A stretch of DNA of 64,000 nucleotides. It comes from Pseudomonas ekonensis (GTDB lineage Bacteria > Pseudomonadota > Gammaproteobacteria > Pseudomonadales > Pseudomonadaceae). Positions 17,834 through 27,184 of this stretch are shown here, in pieces; position 1 is the first letter of the stretch, and every line of letters starts with the position of its first letter. The position numbers were made by a program, and so were the translations under genes. The DNA lies in NCBI RefSeq assembly GCF_019145435.1, contig NZ_JAHSTS010000001.1:2866001-2930000 (forward strand), read 5' to 3'. The notes beneath the pieces are model-generated. The model made no database searches, was not told the origin of the DNA, and saw only the letters and a list, made by a program, of their open reading frames with translations.

Positions 17834-18826
17834 TTAAAGGGTGCCGATGCTGCCGGGGGCGAAAACCGCATCGATTGGCGCGATGCCGTTGACCAGCGGC
17901 GCGCCGAACTCGGCCTGGCTGATCTCGAACACGTCGCCCGGGCGGGTGCGGACACCGTCGGCGAACGACAGCGTCGCGGTGCCGAAGAAATGAATGTGCA
18001 CATCGCCCGGCCGCAGGAACTGGGCGTACTTGAAGTGGTGGTATTCGAGGTTCGCCAGGCTGTGGCACATGTTGGCTTCGCCGCTGAGGAACTCGTTTTG
18101 CCACAGCGTTTCGCCGTCGCGCAGGATGCGGCTGGTGCCCGCCAGGTGCGGCGGCAGCTCACCGACCCGAAGCTCGGGGCCGAAACTGCAGCTGCGCAGT
18201 TTCGAATGGGCCAGGTACAGGTAGTTCTTGCGCTCCATGACGTGGTCGGAGAACTCGTTGCCCAGGGCAAAACCGAGGCGGTACGGTTTGCCGTCGTGTC
18301 CGATGACGTAGAGCCCGGTGAGCTCCGGCTCTTCGCCGGCGTCTTCGGCGAACGGCGGCAGCGGGAACGGTTGCCCGGGTCGCACGACGATGCTGCCGTC
18401 GCCTTTGTAGAACCACTCTGGCTGCACCCCGGCCTGTCCCGCCGCCGGTTTGCCGCCCTCCACGCCCCACTTGAAGATGCGCAGGGTGTCGGTCAGCGTC
18501 GCTTCGTCGCCGGCCTGCTGGTGCATCTTGTCCCGGGCCGAAGCGCTGCCCAGGTGCGTGAGGCCGGTGCCGCTGACCAGCAAGTGCGCCGGGTCCGGAT
18601 GGTCGAGCGGCGGCAGGATGCGCAGCCGCTCCCGCAGTTCGGCGTAGTCGTGGCTGATGCCCAGACCAAAGGCCTGCACCTGCTGCGCGAGGCTGACGCC
18701 GGCCTCAATGGCCGCCAACGCCAGGTCGCGCACGGCGCGGACGTCCTGCACCTCCCGCGCCAGACCGCCCTCGACCACGCCGACGCGGCGCTCGCCGTTA
18801 CTCAATTCGAATTGCACCAGATGCAT
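17834..18826 (-). CDS. AraD1/GguC-type 2-keto-3-deoxy sugar-acid dehydratase (FAH fold)
   Basis: 330 aa. N-terminus MHLVQFELSNGERRVGVVEG and the block YFKGD-type/GLYVIGHDGKPYRLGFALGNEFSDHVMERKNYLYLAHSKLR are typical of the GguC/AraD1 group of the fumarylacetoacetate-hydrolase superfamily. Acidic residues for a divalent metal are conserved (GNEFSDH; FEISQAEFGAPLVNGI). Known members convert 2-keto-3-deoxy-L-arabinonate to alpha-ketoglutarate semialdehyde, the substrate of the next gene. The precise sugar acid here is inferred from context. Confidence 0.85.
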   Translation of the reverse strand: MHLVQFELSNGERRVGVVEGGLAREVQDVRAVRDLALAAIEAGVSLAQQVQAFGLGISHDYAELRERLRILPPLDHPDPAHLLVSGTGLTHLGSASARDKMHQQAGDEATLTDTLRIFKWGVEGGKPAAGQAGVQPEWFYKGDGSIVVRPGQPFPLPPFAEDAGEEPELTGLYVIGHDGKPYRLGFALGNEFSDHVMERKNYLYLAHSKLRSCSFGPELRVGELPPHLAGTSRILRDGETLWQNEFLSGEANMCHSLANLEYHHFKYAQFLRPGDVHIHFFGTATLSFADGVRTRPGDVFEISQAEFGAPLVNGIAPIDAVFAPGSIGTL

Positions 18827-18885
18827 GTGTTCTCTCCTGTCAACAAATGTCTGAACACCGGAAAACCTATGTCCGGCAGGTGGCG

Positions 18886-20208
18886 TCAGGTTCGCGTGGC
18901 GCCCCGCGCACTGGCGGCGAACTGATCCGCCGGCAACACGTGTCTGCGCTCAAGCACCCGGTAAACCACACCGGTCAGAATCAGTCCGAACACCATCACC
19001 CCGGACAGGAAGTACAAACCCGAGGCGAGGTTGCCGGTGTATTCCTTCAGCGCCCCGATCACGAACGGACCGATGTAGCCGCCCAGGTTGCCCACCGAGT
19101 TGATCAGCGCGATGCCCGCCGCCGCGCTGGCGCCGGCGAAGAACCGTCCCGGCAGGGTCCAGAACACCGCCGTGCAGGAAAACAGCGCGAACGCCACCAG
19201 GCACAGCGCCGCCAGCTGCATCGCCGGCAACGCCAGCCAGGCGCTGAAGAACAGGCCGAGCGCACCCAGCACGTAGAGCACCGCCAGGTGGCCGTAGCGG
19301 TCGTTCAGCCGGTCGGAACTGCGCGGCACGATCAGCAGGCCGACGATGCCGAAGAGGTACGGCACCGCCGACACGAAACCGGTGACCAGGTCGCTGCCGC
19401 CGAACTGCTTGATCAGGGTCGGCAGCCACAGGCCCAGGCCGTAGATGCTCAAGGTCACCGGCAGGTAGAACAGCGCCAGCAGCAAGACGCGCGTGTCCTT
19501 GAGCGCATGCAGCGGGTTGCCGTGGCGGGTCTGGCCGTATGCCTGCAGGTCCTTTTTCAGCTCGCCGCTGAGCCAGTCCTTTTCGGACCGATCCATCCAG
19601 TCCACCTGCTCCGGGCCGTCGGGCAACCAGCGCAGCACCGGCCAGGTCAGCAAGATCGCCGGGGTGCCGATGACGATGAACAGCCATTGCCAGCCGTGCA
19701 GGCCGAGGATGCCGTCCATGCCCAGCAGGCCGCCGGACACGGGGCCGGTGATCATCATGGCGATGGGCTGGGACAGGATGAACAGCCCGAGGATCTTGCC
19801 GCGGTGGCGCACCGGGAACCATTGGGTGATGTAGTACAGGACGCCGGGAAAGAACCCCGCCTCCGCCGCGCCGAGCAGAAAACGCATCACATAGAAGCTG
19901 TGCGGGCCCTGGACGAACGCCATGCCGATGGTGATGGCGCCCCAGGTGATCATGATCCGGGCGAACCAGCGCCGGGCGCCGAAGCGTTCGAGCATCAGGT
20001 TGCTGGGGATCTCCAGCAGGAAGTAGCCGATGAAGAACAGACCCGCGCCGAGCCCGTAGGCCGCGTCGCCGATGCCGATGTCGGCGCCCATGTGCAGCTT
20101 GGCGAAGCCGACGGCGGAGCGGTCCACGTAGGCGATCAGGTACAGCAGGATCAGGAAGGGAATCAGTTTCAGGGTGATGCGCCGGACAAGCCGCTGTTCC
20201 TGGCTCAT
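18886..20208 (-). CDS. MFS transporter, anion:cation symporter family (sugar-acid importer)
   Basis: 440 aa with twelve hydrophobic segments. The N-terminal motif LYLIAYVDRSAVGFAKLHM and loop motif GARRWFARIMITWG with AAEAGFFPGVLYYITQWFP are those of the ACS family (GudP/GarP/ExuT and phthalate carriers). It is the first gene of the minus-strand unit with AraD1 and KGSADH and is divergent from the dehydratase, so it most likely brings in the sugar acid degraded by these enzymes. Confidence 0.85.
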   Translation of the reverse strand: MSQEQRLVRRITLKLIPFLILLYLIAYVDRSAVGFAKLHMGADIGIGDAAYGLGAGLFFIGYFLLEIPSNLMLERFGARRWFARIMITWGAITIGMAFVQGPHSFYVMRFLLGAAEAGFFPGVLYYITQWFPVRHRGKILGLFILSQPIAMMITGPVSGGLLGMDGILGLHGWQWLFIVIGTPAILLTWPVLRWLPDGPEQVDWMDRSEKDWLSGELKKDLQAYGQTRHGNPLHALKDTRVLLLALFYLPVTLSIYGLGLWLPTLIKQFGGSDLVTGFVSAVPYLFGIVGLLIVPRSSDRLNDRYGHLAVLYVLGALGLFFSAWLALPAMQLAALCLVAFALFSCTAVFWTLPGRFFAGASAAAGIALINSVGNLGGYIGPFVIGALKEYTGNLASGLYFLSGVMVFGLILTGVVYRVLERRHVLPADQFAASARGATRT

Positions 20209-20401
20209 GGGGTCGGTCTCCGATTGTTGTTGTTATGGAACCTCGGGGGATGCCTCGGGCGAACCTCGCCAGGGCCGATCCCCTCGTTGAAATCGACTAT
20301 ATAGTAATACTTATTAGGCGCCAATACTTCCATGTCAGACGCTTTTCGCTTAGCTTAAGCGAAAGCTCGCAAATAATAGTCTTACAATAAGAGAACCGAT
20401 C
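20209..20401. promoter_or_regulatory. Divergent promoter region of the sugar-acid genes
   Basis: AT-rich 190-bp spacer between the divergent MFS and dehydratase genes. It holds a perfect short palindrome TAATA-CT-TATTA at about 20305-20316, which could be an operator for the GntR regulator encoded at 22327. This is an assignment by position only. Confidence 0.45.
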
Positions 20402-22138
20402 ATGTCTGATAAGAAACCCGCCCTGCGCTCGGCCCAATGGTTCGGCACCGCCGACAAGAACGGCTTCATGTACCGCAGCTGGATGAAGAATCAGGGCATC
20501 GCCGACCATCAGTTCCACGGCAAGCCGATCATCGGCATCTGCAACACCTGGTCGGAGCTGACCCCGTGCAACGCGCACTTCCGTCAGATCGCCGAACACG
20601 TGAAGCGCGGCGTGATCGAGGCCGGCGGGTTTGCGGTGGAGTTCCCGGTGTTCTCCAACGGCGAGTCGAACCTGCGCCCGACCGCCATGCTCACCCGCAA
20701 CCTGGCGAGCATGGACGTGGAAGAAGCCATCCGCGGCAACCCCATCGACGGCGTGGTGCTGCTGACCGGCTGCGACAAGACCACCCCGGCGCTGCTGATG
20801 GGCGCGGCCAGTTGCGACGTACCGGCCATCGTCGTCACCGGCGGGCCGATGCTCAACGGCAAGCACAAGGGCAAGGACATCGGCTCCGGCACCGTGGTCT
20901 GGCAGCTCAGCGAACAAGTCAAGGCCGGCACCATCACGCTCGATGACTTTTTGGCGGCCGAGGGCGGCATGTCCCGCTCCGCCGGCACCTGCAACACCAT
21001 GGGCACCGCGTCCACCATGGCCTGCATGGCCGAAGCGCTGGGCACCTCCCTGCCCCACAACGCGGCGATCCCGGCGGTGGACGCACGGCGCTACGTGCTG
21101 GCGCACATGTCCGGCATGCGTGCGGTGGAGATGGTGCGCGAAGACCTGCGGCTGTCGAAGATCCTGACCAGGCAGGCGTTCGAGAACGCGATCCGGGTCA
21201 ACGCGGCGATCGGTGGTTCGACCAACGCGGTGATCCACCTCAAAGCCATCGCCGGGCGCATCGGCGTGGAGCTGGACCTGGACGACTGGACGCGCATCGG
21301 CCGCGGCATGCCGACCCTGGTCGACCTGCAGCCGTCCGGGCGTTTCCTGATGGAAGAGTTCTACTACGCCGGGGGCTTGCCGGCCGTGCTGCGGCGTCTG
21401 GGCGAGGCCAACCTGATTCCGAATCCGGACGCACTGACCGTCAACGGCAAAACCATCCGCGAGAACACCCAGGACGCGCCGATCTACGGTGAAGACGAAG
21501 TGATCCGCACCCTCGACAATCCGATCCGCGCCGACGGCGGCATCTGTGTATTGCGCGGCAACCTGGCGCCACTCGGCGCGGTACTCAAGCCCTCCGCCGC
21601 GACGCCGGCGCTGATGCAGCACCGTGGCCGCGCCGTGGTGTTCGAGAACTTCGACCACTACAAGGCGCGGATCAACGACCCGGCATTGGACGTCGACGCG
21701 GACTCGGTGCTGGTGATGAAGAACTGCGGGCCGAAGGGTTATCCGGGCATGGCCGAAGTCGGCAACATGGGGCTGCCGGCCAAGCTGCTGGCCCAGGGCG
21801 TGACCGACATGGTGCGCATCTCGGATGCGCGGATGAGCGGCACGGCGTACGGCACCGTGGTGCTGCATGTCGCCCCGGAAGCGGCGGCGGGCGGGCCTCT
21901 GGCGGCGGTGCAGGAAGGCGACTGGATCGAGCTGGACTGCGCCAATGGGCGCTTGCACCTGGACATCCCGGAGGCCGAACTGGCGGCTCGCATGGCCGAT
22001 CGGCAACCGCCGCAACCGTTGTTGGTGGGGGGTTACCGTCAGCTGTACATCGACCATGTGCTGCAGGCGGACCAGGGCTGCGACTTCGACTTCCTGGTCG
22101 GTTGCCGGGGTGCCGAAGTGCCGCGCCACTCCCATTGA
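20402..22138 (+). CDS. IlvD/Edd family sugar-acid dehydratase (L-arabinonate dehydratase-like)
   Basis: 578 aa iron-sulfur dehydratase removing water from an aldonate to give a 2-keto-3-deoxy acid. The cluster cysteines are in the family positions: GICNTWSELTPCN, LLTGCDKTTPALLMG and AGTCNTMGTASTMACMAEALG. The Edd/IlvD C-terminal motif NCGPKGYPGMAEVGNMG and DARMSGTAYG are present. The N-terminus RSAQWFGTADKNGFMYRSWMKNQG is that of arabinonate/xylonate/gluconate-type enzymes rather than dihydroxyacid dehydratase (IlvD). Its neighbours supply the next two steps. Confidence 0.88.
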   Translation: MSDKKPALRSAQWFGTADKNGFMYRSWMKNQGIADHQFHGKPIIGICNTWSELTPCNAHFRQIAEHVKRGVIEAGGFAVEFPVFSNGESNLRPTAMLTRNLASMDVEEAIRGNPIDGVVLLTGCDKTTPALLMGAASCDVPAIVVTGGPMLNGKHKGKDIGSGTVVWQLSEQVKAGTITLDDFLAAEGGMSRSAGTCNTMGTASTMACMAEALGTSLPHNAAIPAVDARRYVLAHMSGMRAVEMVREDLRLSKILTRQAFENAIRVNAAIGGSTNAVIHLKAIAGRIGVELDLDDWTRIGRGMPTLVDLQPSGRFLMEEFYYAGGLPAVLRRLGEANLIPNPDALTVNGKTIRENTQDAPIYGEDEVIRTLDNPIRADGGICVLRGNLAPLGAVLKPSAATPALMQHRGRAVVFENFDHYKARINDPALDVDADSVLVMKNCGPKGYPGMAEVGNMGLPAKLLAQGVTDMVRISDARMSGTAYGTVVLHVAPEAAAGGPLAAVQEGDWIELDCANGRLHLDIPEAELAARMADRQPPQPLLVGGYRQLYIDHVLQADQGCDFDFLVGCRGAEVPRHSH

Positions 22139-22150
22139 CGCCACCGTCCC

Positions 22151-22241
22151 CTGTGGGAGCTGGCTTGCCAGCGATTACGGTCTTTCAGCTGACATTCCTG
22201 TTGACTGACACGCCGCCATCGCTGACAAGCCAGCTCCCACA
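22151..22241. repeat. REP inverted pair (REPIN)
   Basis: CTGTGGGAGCTGGCTTGCCAGCG facing CGCTGACAAGCCAGCTCCCACA with a short spacer; the same class occurs at 23057 and 38844. It sits between the dehydratase and the GntR gene. Confidence 0.75.
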
Positions 22242-22326
22242 TTTGCTTTGTGCACCTGCCTCAAGATCGTGCCACGCCTGCTATGATGCCGGGCACCGCT
22301 CACCCCACAGGATCGCCCCGCTCCCC

Positions 22327-23046
22327 ATGGATTACCGCAAACCCTCCGACCGCAAAAGCATGCATTCGCGCATCGTCCAGGAACTGGGCCTGCAGATCGT
22401 TTCCGGCCGCTTCCCGCCCGACGACAAACTGCCCGCCGAAGCCTTGCTGTGCGAGGAGTACGCGGTGAGCCGGCCGGTGCTGCGCGAAGCCACGCGGGTG
22501 CTGGTGGCCAAGGGGCTGGTGTATTCGAAGCCGCGGGTCGGCACCGTGGTCAAGCCGCGCCGCGAGTGGCACATGCTCGACCCGGACGTGCTGCACTGGC
22601 TGATGCAGAGCAGCCCGCAGAACGAGTTCTTCAATGTGCTGACCAGCGTGCGCAGCATCATCGAGCCCGCCGCCGCCGCCCTCGCCGCCCAGCACGCCAC
22701 CGAGGCCGACATCGCCGCCATCGGCGAGGCCTACCGGCGCATGGAGGCGGCGCCGACCCCGGAGGCGTTACTGCAGCCGGACCTGGATTTCCACAGCCGC
22801 ATCGCCGACGCCACCCACAACGACCTGCTCGCCAACCTGTGCAACATGCTCTCGGTGGCGATCGCCGAAGCGCTCAAGCACTCCAACCAGCGGCCGAACC
22901 TGCACGAACTGGCGCTGCCGCGGCACAAGGCGATCCTGACCGCCATCGAGAACCGCGACGCCCTCGGTGCACGGCATGCGACGCTGGTGCAGTTGGATGA
23001 TGCGCGCAGTGCGCTGAGCGTGGTGCTCGGCACCGACCTCTCCTGA
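22327..23046 (+). CDS. GntR family regulator, FadR/FCD subfamily, of the sugar-acid genes
   Basis: 239 aa. Winged helix-turn-helix at residues 10-80 (KLPAEALLCEEYAVSRPVLREATRVLVAKGLV) and an FCD ligand domain at about 95-235 with metal/ligand histidines (DLDFHSRIADATHN; LPRHKAILTAIENRD). Such proteins usually repress a neighbouring catabolic operon and are released by the substrate or an early product. The upstream genes are sugar-acid enzymes, so the ligand is probably a sugar acid. Confidence 0.85.
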   Translation: MDYRKPSDRKSMHSRIVQELGLQIVSGRFPPDDKLPAEALLCEEYAVSRPVLREATRVLVAKGLVYSKPRVGTVVKPRREWHMLDPDVLHWLMQSSPQNEFFNVLTSVRSIIEPAAAALAAQHATEADIAAIGEAYRRMEAAPTPEALLQPDLDFHSRIADATHNDLLANLCNMLSVAIAEALKHSNQRPNLHELALPRHKAILTAIENRDALGARHATLVQLDDARSALSVVLGTDLS

Positions 23047-23056
23047 ACGCCATAAC

Positions 23057-23150
23057 CCTGTGGGAGCTGGCTTGCCAGCGATGAGGGCTTAACCTTCAAC
23101 ATTGGTGTGGCCTGTTATTCCGCTATCGCTGGCAAGCCAGCTCCCACAGG
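23057..23150. repeat. REP inverted pair (REPIN)
   Basis: CCTGTGGGAGCTGGCTTGCC and its near-perfect inverse GGCAAGCCAGCTCCCACAGG about 50 bp apart; complete and well conserved. Confidence 0.85.
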
Positions 23151-23172
23151 TTAATCGTGAACTTCGAGACAT

Positions 23173-23205
23173 AAAAAAGCCGCAACCCTTGGGTTGCGGC
23201 TTTTT
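23173..23205. terminator. Bidirectional rho-independent terminator
   Basis: AAAAAAGCCGCAACCC-TT-GGGTTGCGGCTTTTT: stem with A/T tracts on both sides, between the convergent GntR and RND genes; serves both strands. Confidence 0.9.
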
Positions 23206-23222
23206 CGTTTCAGGCTCGCCAA

Positions 23223-25607
23223 TCAGTGGGCGAACAGCGAATTGCCCTTCTGCCCCGCCAGCTTCTCAGGCTTGATCAGGAACTTCGCCAGCGCCGGCAG
23301 CAGCCACAGCGCGCCGAACATGTTCCACAGCAGCATGAAGGTCAGCATCAGGCCCATGTCGGCCTGGAACTTGATCGCCGAGAAGATCCAGGTGCACACG
23401 CCGATGGCCAGGCACAGGCCGGTGAACAGCACCGCCTTGCCGGTGGATTTCAGGGTCTGGTAATAGGCTTCCTGCAACGGCAGGCCGGCGCGCAGGAAAC
23501 TTTCCAGGCGGCTGTAGATGTAGATGCCGTAGTCCACGCCGATCCCCACGCCCAGCGCCACCACCGGCAGGGTCGCGACCTTGACGCCGATGCCCATGAA
23601 CGCCATCAGCGCGTTGCCCAGCACCGAGGTCAGCACCAGCGGCAGGACGATGCACAAGGTCGCCGCCCACGAACGGAAGGTGATCATGCACATGACCGCC
23701 ACGCAGATGTACACCAGCACCAGGATGGTCAGTTCAGCCTGCTTGATGACTTCGTTGGTGGCCGCCTCGATCCCGGCGTTGCCGGCGGCCAGGATGAACT
23801 CAAGGCCTTCCTTGTTGTTGTCCGCGGCGAATGCCTGCACCGCCTTCACGGCACGGTCCAGGGTCTCGGCCTTGTGGTCGTTGAGGAACACCAGCACCGG
23901 CGCCAGCGAACAGTTGTTGTTGTACAGGCCGTCGGCCCGGGCGATGGAGTTGTTCAGCACGTCCGGGTTGCGCGACAGGGTCTCCCACTTCAGGTTGCCC
24001 TCGTTCATGCCCTTGATCATCTGCTTGGACACGGTCACCAGCGAGATCGCCGACTGCACGCCCTCGGTGTTCTGCATCTTCCACATCAGCTCGTCGATGG
24101 GCGCCATCGCCTCGTAGCGCGAGCAGCCTTCGGACTTGGTCTTGACCATCACCACCAGCACGTCGGAACTGGTGGAGTAGTTGCTGATGATGAAGTTGTT
24201 GTCCTTGTTGTAGCGCGAGTCCGGACGCAATTCCGGCGCGCCCTGGTCGAGGTCGCCGATCTTGAGGTTCTTGCTGTACCAGAGGCCGCCGCCGAAGGCG
24301 ACCAGCGCGATCAGGATCGACACCGGCGCCACCTTGGAGCTGGCGAAGTTCGACAGCAGGCGCCAGAACGGATGCTCGCGGTTCGCATCCTTCTTGCTCT
24401 TGGCCACGGCGCGCTTGCTGATGCCGACATAGGAAATCGCCACCGGCAGCAGGATCAGGTTGGTGAACACGATCACCGCCACGCCGATGGACGCGCCGAT
24501 GGCCAGTTCGCGGATCACGCCGATGTCGATGATCAGCAGGGTGATGAAGCCGACGGCGTCCGCCAGGATCGCGATCATCCCCGGCAAGAACAGCTGCCGG
24601 AACGTGCGCCGTGCGGCGGTCAGGGCGTTGTCCGCCTCGCTGGACTGCAAGGCGATGCCGTTGATCTTCTGCACGCCGTGGGAGATGCCGATGGCGAAGA
24701 TCAGGAACGGCACCAGCATCGAGTACGGATCGAGCCCGAAGCCGAAGAAGTGCATCAGCCCCAGTTGCCAGATCACCGCCACCAGCGTGGTGCTCAGCAC
24801 CGCGACGGTGCTGCGCATGCAGTGGGTGAACCAGTACAGCAGGATCAGGGTGATGACGAAGGCGACGCCGAAGAACATCACCACCATCACCAGGCCGTCG
24901 ATCAGGTCGCCGACCTTCTTGGCGAAGCCGACGATGTGGATCTTGACGTTGGGGTTCTGCGCCTCGAACTTGTTGCGGATCTTGTCCTCCAGCTCATGGG
25001 AGAACTTGCGGTAGTCCAGCGCCAGCAGCTTGCCCTGGTCCTGCGGATCCGGGTAGGACTCCAGCAGCGGGATGTCGACGATGCTCGACTTGAAGTCGTT
25101 GGCCACCAGCCGTCCGACCTGGCCGGACTTGAGCACGTTGTTGCGCAACAGGTCGAGGCTGTCCTGGGAGCCGTTGTAGCTCTGCGGGATCACTTCGCCG
25201 CCGGCGAAGCCTTCCTCGGTCACCTCGGTCCAGCGCACGCTCGGGCTCCACAGCGACTTGAGGCCGGAACGGTCGACGCCGGAGATGTAGAACACCTCGT
25301 CGTTGATCTGGCGCAGGGTCTCCATGTACTCCTTGGAGAATATGTCGCCGTCGGTGGCCTCCACCGAGATCCGCACGGTGTTGCCCAGGTTCGCCAGGTC
25401 GTTGCGGTGCTCCATCATCTTCTCGATGAACGGATGCTTGAGCGGGATCATTTTCTCGAAGCTGGTGGACGGCCGGATCAGCGTGGCCTGCCAGAACAGA
25501 AAGATGCTGACCAGCACGCAGATCACGATCACTGCCGGGCGGTTGTTGAAGATCAGGCGTTCGAGGAACGTCGCCTTGTCCTGATGATGAGTGCTCAAGG
25601 AAGTCAT
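23223..25607 (-). CDS. RND/MMPL family transporter
   Basis: 794 aa inner-membrane protein with two similar halves, each one membrane helix, a large periplasmic domain and a five-helix bundle (first half about residues 20-410, second about 435-785). The transport acidic motif is visible as VVALGVGIGVDYGIYIYSRL in the second half and LIFAIGISHGVQKINGIAL in the first, the latter without the usual Asp-Tyr. This fits the MMPL/HpnN-like exporters of lipids or hydrophobic compounds rather than AcrB pumps. It lies 28 bp after the YCF48-like gene, a pairing known in pseudomonads where DUF1302/DUF1329 outer-envelope proteins are usually also present; those are not next to it here. Confidence 0.88.
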   Translation of the reverse strand: MTSLSTHHQDKATFLERLIFNNRPAVIVICVLVSIFLFWQATLIRPSTSFEKMIPLKHPFIEKMMEHRNDLANLGNTVRISVEATDGDIFSKEYMETLRQINDEVFYISGVDRSGLKSLWSPSVRWTEVTEEGFAGGEVIPQSYNGSQDSLDLLRNNVLKSGQVGRLVANDFKSSIVDIPLLESYPDPQDQGKLLALDYRKFSHELEDKIRNKFEAQNPNVKIHIVGFAKKVGDLIDGLVMVVMFFGVAFVITLILLYWFTHCMRSTVAVLSTTLVAVIWQLGLMHFFGFGLDPYSMLVPFLIFAIGISHGVQKINGIALQSSEADNALTAARRTFRQLFLPGMIAILADAVGFITLLIIDIGVIRELAIGASIGVAVIVFTNLILLPVAISYVGISKRAVAKSKKDANREHPFWRLLSNFASSKVAPVSILIALVAFGGGLWYSKNLKIGDLDQGAPELRPDSRYNKDNNFIISNYSTSSDVLVVMVKTKSEGCSRYEAMAPIDELMWKMQNTEGVQSAISLVTVSKQMIKGMNEGNLKWETLSRNPDVLNNSIARADGLYNNNCSLAPVLVFLNDHKAETLDRAVKAVQAFAADNNKEGLEFILAAGNAGIEAATNEVIKQAELTILVLVYICVAVMCMITFRSWAATLCIVLPLVLTSVLGNALMAFMGIGVKVATLPVVALGVGIGVDYGIYIYSRLESFLRAGLPLQEAYYQTLKSTGKAVLFTGLCLAIGVCTWIFSAIKFQADMGLMLTFMLLWNMFGALWLLPALAKFLIKPEKLAGQKGNSLFAH

Positions 25608-25635
25608 AGCCCCGCCTTCTTATTATTGATCCGGC

Positions 25636-26664
25636 TCATTTGCCCAGCTCGGCGCCGTTGGGCGCCGTGATGCGTACTCCGCCCTGCCCGGTCAGGATCA
25701 GGTCGCCGTTGCCTGCGGCAGTGACCGACGACAGCGAAATGCGGTCGGGCCGGTTGAACACGCTGAAGGTCTCGCCGTTGTCGCTGCTGCTGATCACCGA
25801 GCCGCCGTTGCCGACGATCACGATGGAACCGTCGTCGAGCAGCGTGGCGCCGGACAGGCCGAACTCCAGGGAACCGCGCGCCGCCTTCAGCCCGACCTGC
25901 TCCCAGGTGCCGCCGAAGTCGGTGGAACGGTAGAGGTTGCCGCGCAGGCCGTAGGCCAGCAGGGTCTGCGGCTGCGCGGTGCCGATCACGCCGAACAGCG
26001 AACCTTCGTACGGGCCTTCGAGCTTTTCCCAGGTCTGGCCCCAGTCGGCGGAACGGAACATGCTGCCCTGCTCGCCGACGATGAACAGCCCGGCGTCCTT
26101 CACGGCGGCGATGGCGTTGAGGTGGTATTGGTCTTCGTTGTCGAGGCGGTCGCTGACGTCTTCCCAGTGCTGGCCGCCGTCGGTGGTCTCCAGCAGCGCG
26201 CCGTAGGCGCCGACGGCGATGCCCTGGCTGGCGTCCTTGAACCAGACGTCGAGCAGCGGCGCTTCGCGCTTGAGGTCTTCGAACTGCTTGGTCCAGGTCA
26301 GGCCGCCGTCTTCGCTGGCGAGGATCTGCGCGTCATGGCCGACGGCCCAGCCGTGCCGGTCGTCGACGAAGTACACGGCGGTGAGCAGTTGCCGGGTCGG
26401 CACCTTGGCCTGGGTCCAGGTCTTGCCCTGGTCGTCGGAATAGAGGATGTGTCCGCGGTCGCCGACCGCCACCAGCCGGGCGCCGGCATGGACGACATCG
26501 AGCATCAGGCTTTTGGCGGCCTTGGCCGAAGCGGTGGAATAGACCGCGTCCGCGGGCGCTTCGTCGGCCAGGGCGCAGGCCGGTACGGCTGCGAGGCCCA
26601 GCAGGGCGCAGGCGGTGGCCAGCAATGCGGTTTTGCGTAACGCCGGCGGGCGGCAACGAACCAT
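25636..26664 (-). CDS. YCF48/BNR-repeat exported protein
   Basis: 342 aa with a signal peptide (KTALLATACALLGLAAVPACALA). The mature part is a beta-propeller of repeated S-x-D-x-G-x-T-W blades: YSDDQGKTWTQ, ASEDGGLTWTK, ETTDGGQHWED, RSADWGQTWEK, RSTDFGGTWEQ, SSSDNGETFSV. This is the YCF48/Hcf136 family, which in bacteria accompanies RND/MMPL transporters, probably as a periplasmic assembly or substrate partner. Confidence 0.85.
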   Translation of the reverse strand: MVRCRPPALRKTALLATACALLGLAAVPACALADEAPADAVYSTASAKAAKSLMLDVVHAGARLVAVGDRGHILYSDDQGKTWTQAKVPTRQLLTAVYFVDDRHGWAVGHDAQILASEDGGLTWTKQFEDLKREAPLLDVWFKDASQGIAVGAYGALLETTDGGQHWEDVSDRLDNEDQYHLNAIAAVKDAGLFIVGEQGSMFRSADWGQTWEKLEGPYEGSLFGVIGTAQPQTLLAYGLRGNLYRSTDFGGTWEQVGLKAARGSLEFGLSGATLLDDGSIVIVGNGGSVISSSDNGETFSVFNRPDRISLSSVTAAGNGDLILTGQGGVRITAPNGAELGK

Positions 26665-27130
26665 AGACCTTCCCCTATTTATTATTGTTGGGCCATCGGG
26701 CCTTCAAGGGCGCCGCAAGGGTGCTCCGGGTGACCGGCCAGTCAGCTGCGCTGCATGCAGCATAGTCCTGAAACCCGCAGTCCAGAGCCCCTTCGGATGC
26801 TGGCTCATCCTATCGGGCTTTGGAAACGTCTGACAATCGGCGCCACGTTATCTTTTGTTAACCGCGAAACCGGTCTGTTGCCCCTTCATTGACTGACCCG
26901 CCGTCGTCGCGGGCAAGCCCGCTCCTACCTGGCTGCGGTCGCTCACGACCGCTGCGTACCACCCGAAACCCGTGGGAGCGGGTTTGCCCGCGAAAGCGTC
27001 GGTCAAGGCACCGCAGGCGTTGCTCCCGATGTGTCTGGCAGCGGCCACAGACATTGGCGATGACGGCCGAATGAACGGCCATTCGCCGGATGGATGACGC
27101 AAAACTTGCGAAGGGGACTTGCACGATAGG
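26665..27130. other. Intergenic region with a REP pair
   Basis: About 470 bp between the divergent YCF48-like gene and the AA_synth operon. It contains the REP pair noted separately at 26904. I see no gene in it. Confidence 0.5.
26904..26998. repeat. REP inverted pair, GGGCAAGCCCGCTCC class
   Basis: CGTCGCGGGCAAGCCCGCTCC facing GGGAGCGGGTTTGCCCGCGAAAGC. This is a different REP subclass from those at 22151 and 23057. Confidence 0.7.
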
Positions 27131-27146
27131 TATTATGGTATACCAT
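27131..27146 (+). promoter_or_regulatory. Operator site 1 of the flavin-monooxygenase regulon
   Basis: TATTATGGTATACCAT, with a perfect 12-bp palindrome ATGGTATACCAT, 38 bp before the ATG of the AA_synth gene. It matches four further sites at 33514, 34715, 55768 and 55941. TGGTATACCA is the kind of palindrome bound by FadR-type GntR proteins, one of which is encoded in this operon. Confidence 0.75.
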
Positions 27147-27184
27147 CAGACGCACAGACACTCTCACCCCCTACGGAGCAGCCC

